The translations under genes and the position numbers were made by a program. Of a stretch of DNA of 64,000 nt, positions 60,407 through 64,000 are shown piece by piece; within the stretch, counting starts at the first letter, position 1; the number at the start of each line of letters is the position of its first letter. Below the pieces are notes generated by a model. That model searched no databases and was not told where the DNA came from. It saw only the letters and a program-made list of their open reading frames with translations. Origin of the DNA: Stichopus chloronotus (taxonomy: Eukaryota > Echinodermata > Holothuroidea > Aspidochirotida > Stichopodidae); NCBI GenBank assembly GCA_021234535.1, contig CM037836.1, forward strand, positions 32,330,769-32,394,768, given 5' to 3'.

Positions 60407-61539
60407 GTAGAGTATGCAATTTTATCCCTGGCAACCATAGACTATCTTGTAGATTCCACAGAGACTTTTTCTTTACTAACCCTTGAACATCAACTTTAAA
60501 GTTGTCTCCTCAATATTTTCTGCCTTTCATGACTGTTGGTGGCTATTAACCAGGGATCTGTGTTCACACCCTTTGTAGTATCAGGGAGATGCACGACATA
60601 TATTTTCCATTCTTGAGTCTCCTATTAATGATATTGTATCTTATACAATCACCCAGAGCACTAGACATTCTGTTAAAATATTTTAATTCAGCCAAACTGT
60701 ATAAAATTATCAGTTCTTCCTGTACTTTTGTTTTCTCAACTATTTATTCCTTTGCCAGAAGTAAAGGAGGACAGTGACCTGTCTTGTGTGTGTGAGGTTT
60801 TGATACCAGCCACTAGGAAGTTAGATGTTAATATTGGTAGTCCTATTAGTATCTGTGGAGACACAGGTCCAAGCATCAAATCCATCATTTCCAGAATCTA
60901 GATATCAGACTAGCCTGAACTGTTGGGCATTTTACTGGTCATCAGTAGCATATTTGGAAATGTTTTCTGGTCAATCCTCTTTAAGATTTGAGTCTTTTTC
61001 AGTCGTAAGCTCTTATTGGTTATGACTGTCTCTCCAGAAAGCTACAGTTTTGTCTGAAAATAATAATCAGGACAAAGGGAACTAGATTTTTATAGTCTTT
61101 ACCTCTGTCTTCTTCAACTGGATTTTGTAAAAGTTTCTACAGATTTTTTTATGTCTCAACAGATCTAGGTATCTGGGAGACCTGGGTATTAAGAATGATG
61201 AATAAGATAAGTATCTGGGTACCTGGTGTAAACAGTAAACTGTAATTAATATTATACATACTTACAAATGAAGGGACAAGCCAATTTAATGTTTACTGTA
61301 TTATTAGTATATTTTGTTAGGGTGTGGATGACATAGTTACTGGTCAGGCCAGTTTATGAAATCGTGGTACGTGGAAACTGTTATCTTTCAGTGCTACTTC
61401 AATGTACTCTATAGTTACTCAATGACTTTTTGTTCTACACAGGGAATTGGTTTTAAGAACAGGGTAAATGTTACTTTAACTATTTTGCCAACCACTTTTA
61501 GCTTTTCAAGTAAAACCAAAAAGAAGATCAAGTCCCTTA
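60407..61539. other. Intron 24 segment, nothing recognised
   Basis: No exon continuing the GAP-related domain was recognised. The open frame at 61356-61562 (Lys-rich end) has no good homology to the IQGAP C-terminus. Confidence 0.5.
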
Positions 61540-62820
61540 CCATGCTGCACTCCTTGACATGATGCTAAGTCAAACTTCCATCTGCTCTCCTTGATATCAT
61601 TCAACCTCATATCTTTATTACATCCTCCTTTGATGCCACTCTGTCTAATCTTCATCCTCTTCTCCTCAATGTTATGTTTGGTCAAACCATCCTGTCCTCT
61701 GTGATGCCACTGGAGGTCAAATCTTCATCCTCCTTTATGTCCTTCATCTCCTGTGTGTCAAAGTTTCAATGTGTCCTCCTTGATGACACTTAGGTAAAGA
61801 TCTTCATCCCATCCTTCTTGATGTCAATAGGTCAAGGTTTCATGCTGTTCTCCTTGACATCATGCTATGTCTTATCTTCATCCCATCCTTCTTGATGTCA
61901 ATAGGTCAAGGTTTCATGCTGTTCTCCTTGACATCATGCTATGTCTTATCTTCATCCCATCCTTCTTGATGTCAATAGGTCAAGGTTTCATGCTGTTCTC
62001 CTTGACATCATGCTAGGTCTTATCTTCATCCCATCCTTCTTGATGTCAATAGGTCAAGGTTTCATGCTGTTCTCCTTGACATCATGCTATGTCTTATCTT
62101 CATCCCATCCTTCTTGATGTCAATAGGTCAAGGTTTCATGCTGTTCTCCTTGACATCATGCTAGGTCTTATCTTCATCCCATCCTTCTTGATGTCAATAG
62201 GTCAAGGTTTCATGCTGTTCTCCTTGACATCATGCTATGTCTTATCTTCATCCCATCCTTCTTGATGTCAATAGGTCAAGGTTTCATGCTGTTCTCCTTG
62301 ACATCATGCTAGGTCTTATCTTCATCCCATCCTTCTTGATGTCAATAGGTCAAGGTTTCATGCTGTTCTCCTTGACATCATGCTATGTCTTATCTTCATC
62401 CCATCCTTCTTGATGTCAGTAGGTCAAGGTTTCATGCTGTTCTCCTTGACATCGTGCTAGGTCTTATCTTCGTACTCTCCTTCTTGACATCATCCAGTCT
62501 TCCTTGATGTCAGTAGGTCAGACCTTCATCCTGCTCTCCTTGACATCATGCTTGGTCACATCTTCAATGTGTCCTCCTTGATTTTATTCTAGATGGATCT
62601 TCATCTTTTTCCCTTTGATGTCATTCAGGATCAAATCTTCAATTCATCCTCCACGATGTCACTCTAGGTCAAACCCTCATCGTATCGTTGATGTCCTGCT
62701 AGGTCAATTCTTCATTCTCTTCCTTTTGATATAATGTTTGCCCATACCTGCCATCTTTGATGTCATGCTAGGTCAATTCTTCATCCTGTCCCCCTTAATG
62801 TCATTAGGTTAAATCTTCAT
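61540..62820. repeat. Minisatellite with 37, 74 and 148-bp organisation
   Basis: The regular core runs 61839-62504 with a 74-base period starting TTCATGCTGTTCTCCTTGAC at 61839, 61913, 61987, 62061, 62135, 62209, 62283, 62357 and 62431. Each 74-mer is two related 37-mers (a CTCCTTGACATCATG half and a CTTCTTGATGTCAAT half). From the second unit on, CTATGTC and CTAGGTC variants alternate, giving a 148-bp higher order. Flanks on both sides are diverged 37-mer relatives. Confidence 0.93.
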
Positions 62821-64000
62821 TGTCTTTCGATTATTGTATCATAAGTTTGCCAACTTAGTAAATTTAGAGCTAGTTTCTACACACCTGTTGTCCTTCACAC
62901 TTTTTCCGGCTACCTCCTTGTCATTACAATAGAACTATTTTGTAAAAGAAAGTTATTTTTTAGATCAAACTTCATACCAGTTCCTAGTGTTCGGTATGGG
63001 GTATCACATGTAGTTCCACAATTTGATTTCCTTAAAGTTGTGAAAATAGTGTCAGGTTCTCACATAAGCATGTTTTTATGACACTAACTATTAATGGATC
63101 TGCAGTTCACATTACTGGTTGGTAAGTCAAAATTAATCTTTTCAACCTCAAGGTAAGGAGTGTCAGTGGTTGTTGGGTCTTTGATGGCATGAATAGATTT
63201 TAAATACCAGTCTTTTCATTATTTAGAGTTTATTACCTCTGTTTATTGTTACAGACAAAAGCTGGTCGATTTTGAAGGCATTCCTGGTTTGTGAGTGAAG
63301 GACTTAAGGCATGATATCTTGACTGACTGCGCATCTTGAACCCATTCATTGTAAAGTTAAAGGTCATTGATATGGTGAATGAATTTGGATGTTAGGTTAG
63401 GAGTGTTGAATGGTCCCCTGCATATTTAAAATTATCATAGTAATAATATTTTATGTACTTTGGTAGAGTTATAAACGAAATTTTTTGAGTGTTTTGTTGT
63501 TTGTGGAGATAATCAAGATGCATGGACTTAATTTGCTTTTCTGTTTGATTGTGTGTTAACTCTTTTATGATCCTTTCACGGAATGATTTTAATTGTTTAA
63601 TCAATGTAAGTTTAAAGCATCAGAGTGGAAGAGGAAGATGTCATTTTTAATGTCTTTTTATATGACTTTAAAATGTCATTCTGCTACCTTGGATTATTTC
63701 ATTCTTGGTAAAAACTCAGTCATTGTATCAAACTCTAGTTCCTCATTACCATGGCAGTAGATTCTGCTACGTTTTTTTTTTTTGTAACTGTTGCTTGTCG
63801 GCAATGTGTGGTATGTTCCGTAGTATCTGTCTGCTTCTAAAGTATATAAAAAGAAACTACGTAATGGACTTTACAAAGCAATTCGCATCTAACCGTAACA
63901 AAAGTGTATCTGTTTGCTAAAAAGTGTATCTGTTTGCTATACCAAAGTTAAACTTTCCAGTGGTTGAATGCCATTGTCCAGGCATCTGCAAACTTGATTA
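62821..64000. other. Window end, non-coding
   Basis: Apart from the possible 36-base exon at 63255, nothing recognised; presumed to be intron 24 continuing out of the window. Confidence 0.5.
63255..63290 (+). other. Possible further small exon (36 nt, phase 2/2)
   Basis: Acceptor TTTATTGTTACAG and strong donor GTGAGT flank 36 bases that are open in the phase set by exon 24 (QKLVDFEGIPG plus a split codon). It does not resemble the two 33-base units or the vertebrate sequence that follows EEIK. It could be another cassette exon or a chance pair of splice-like sites; unconfirmed. Confidence 0.22.

Noticed and set aside
61356..61562. Lys-rich open frame as a C-terminal IQGAP exon
   Set aside because: Only superficial likeness to the Lys-rich stretch near the IQGAP C-terminus; wrong position and no flanking matches.

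Overview
This window is one stretch of an animal nuclear genome. It is AT-rich and intron-rich, with GT-AG introns and many short transposon remnants and minisatellites. It carries most of the central part of a single plus-strand gene for an IQGAP scaffold protein (ras GTPase-activating-like protein IQGAP, closest in layout to vertebrate IQGAP1). Twenty-four exons between 7676 and 58851 join without a frame break into 2705 coding bases, about 901 residues. In order they encode the C-terminal half of the calponin-homology (CH) domain, six IQGAP-specific repeats, a WW domain, four IQ motifs, and the conserved helical region leading into the GAP-related domain (GRD). The start codon and first CH exons were not found and probably lie upstream. 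The rest of the GRD and the RGCT domain lie downstream. The single IQGAP1-like gene, large introns and dispersed AGGTCA-rich repeats suggest a marine invertebrate, perhaps an invertebrate deuterostome. That placement is an inference.

Layout. 1-7675: sequence upstream of the first recognised exon, with a 35-bp array at the window edge, a 31/62-bp minisatellite (4148-4886) and a TTAA-flanked MITE (5863-6516). 7676-21168: CH exons and the first repeat, in long introns holding a hAT-type MITE with a perfect 8-bp target duplication (11286-12031) and a second copy of the TTAA MITE (17314-17966). 23604-43409: the remaining repeat exons, with a 2.4-kb hAT-like element in intron 13. 45205-53674: WW and IQ exons, with two more TTAA-type elements, one a near-perfect foldback. 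55146-58851: the run-in to the GRD; intron 23 holds a tRNA-like SINE head and a second hAT-like element. 58852-64000: the start of a long intron that contains two duplicated 33-base exon-like units in the gene's phase, a possible third small exon, and a minisatellite organised as 37, 74 and 148 bp.

Most notable points: (1) tandemly duplicated 33-nt phase-symmetric candidate cassette exons just before the GRD; (2) six phase-locked exon pairs matching the six IQGAP repeats; (3) a 196-bp internal segment lying in opposite orientation in the two hAT-like copies; (4) three unrelated element families that all target TTAA, one a foldback able to form a long hairpin in the pre-mRNA; (5) dispersed repeats carrying consensus DR1 nuclear-receptor half-site pairs. 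I saw no second protein-coding gene, CRISPR array, rRNA or functional tRNA.
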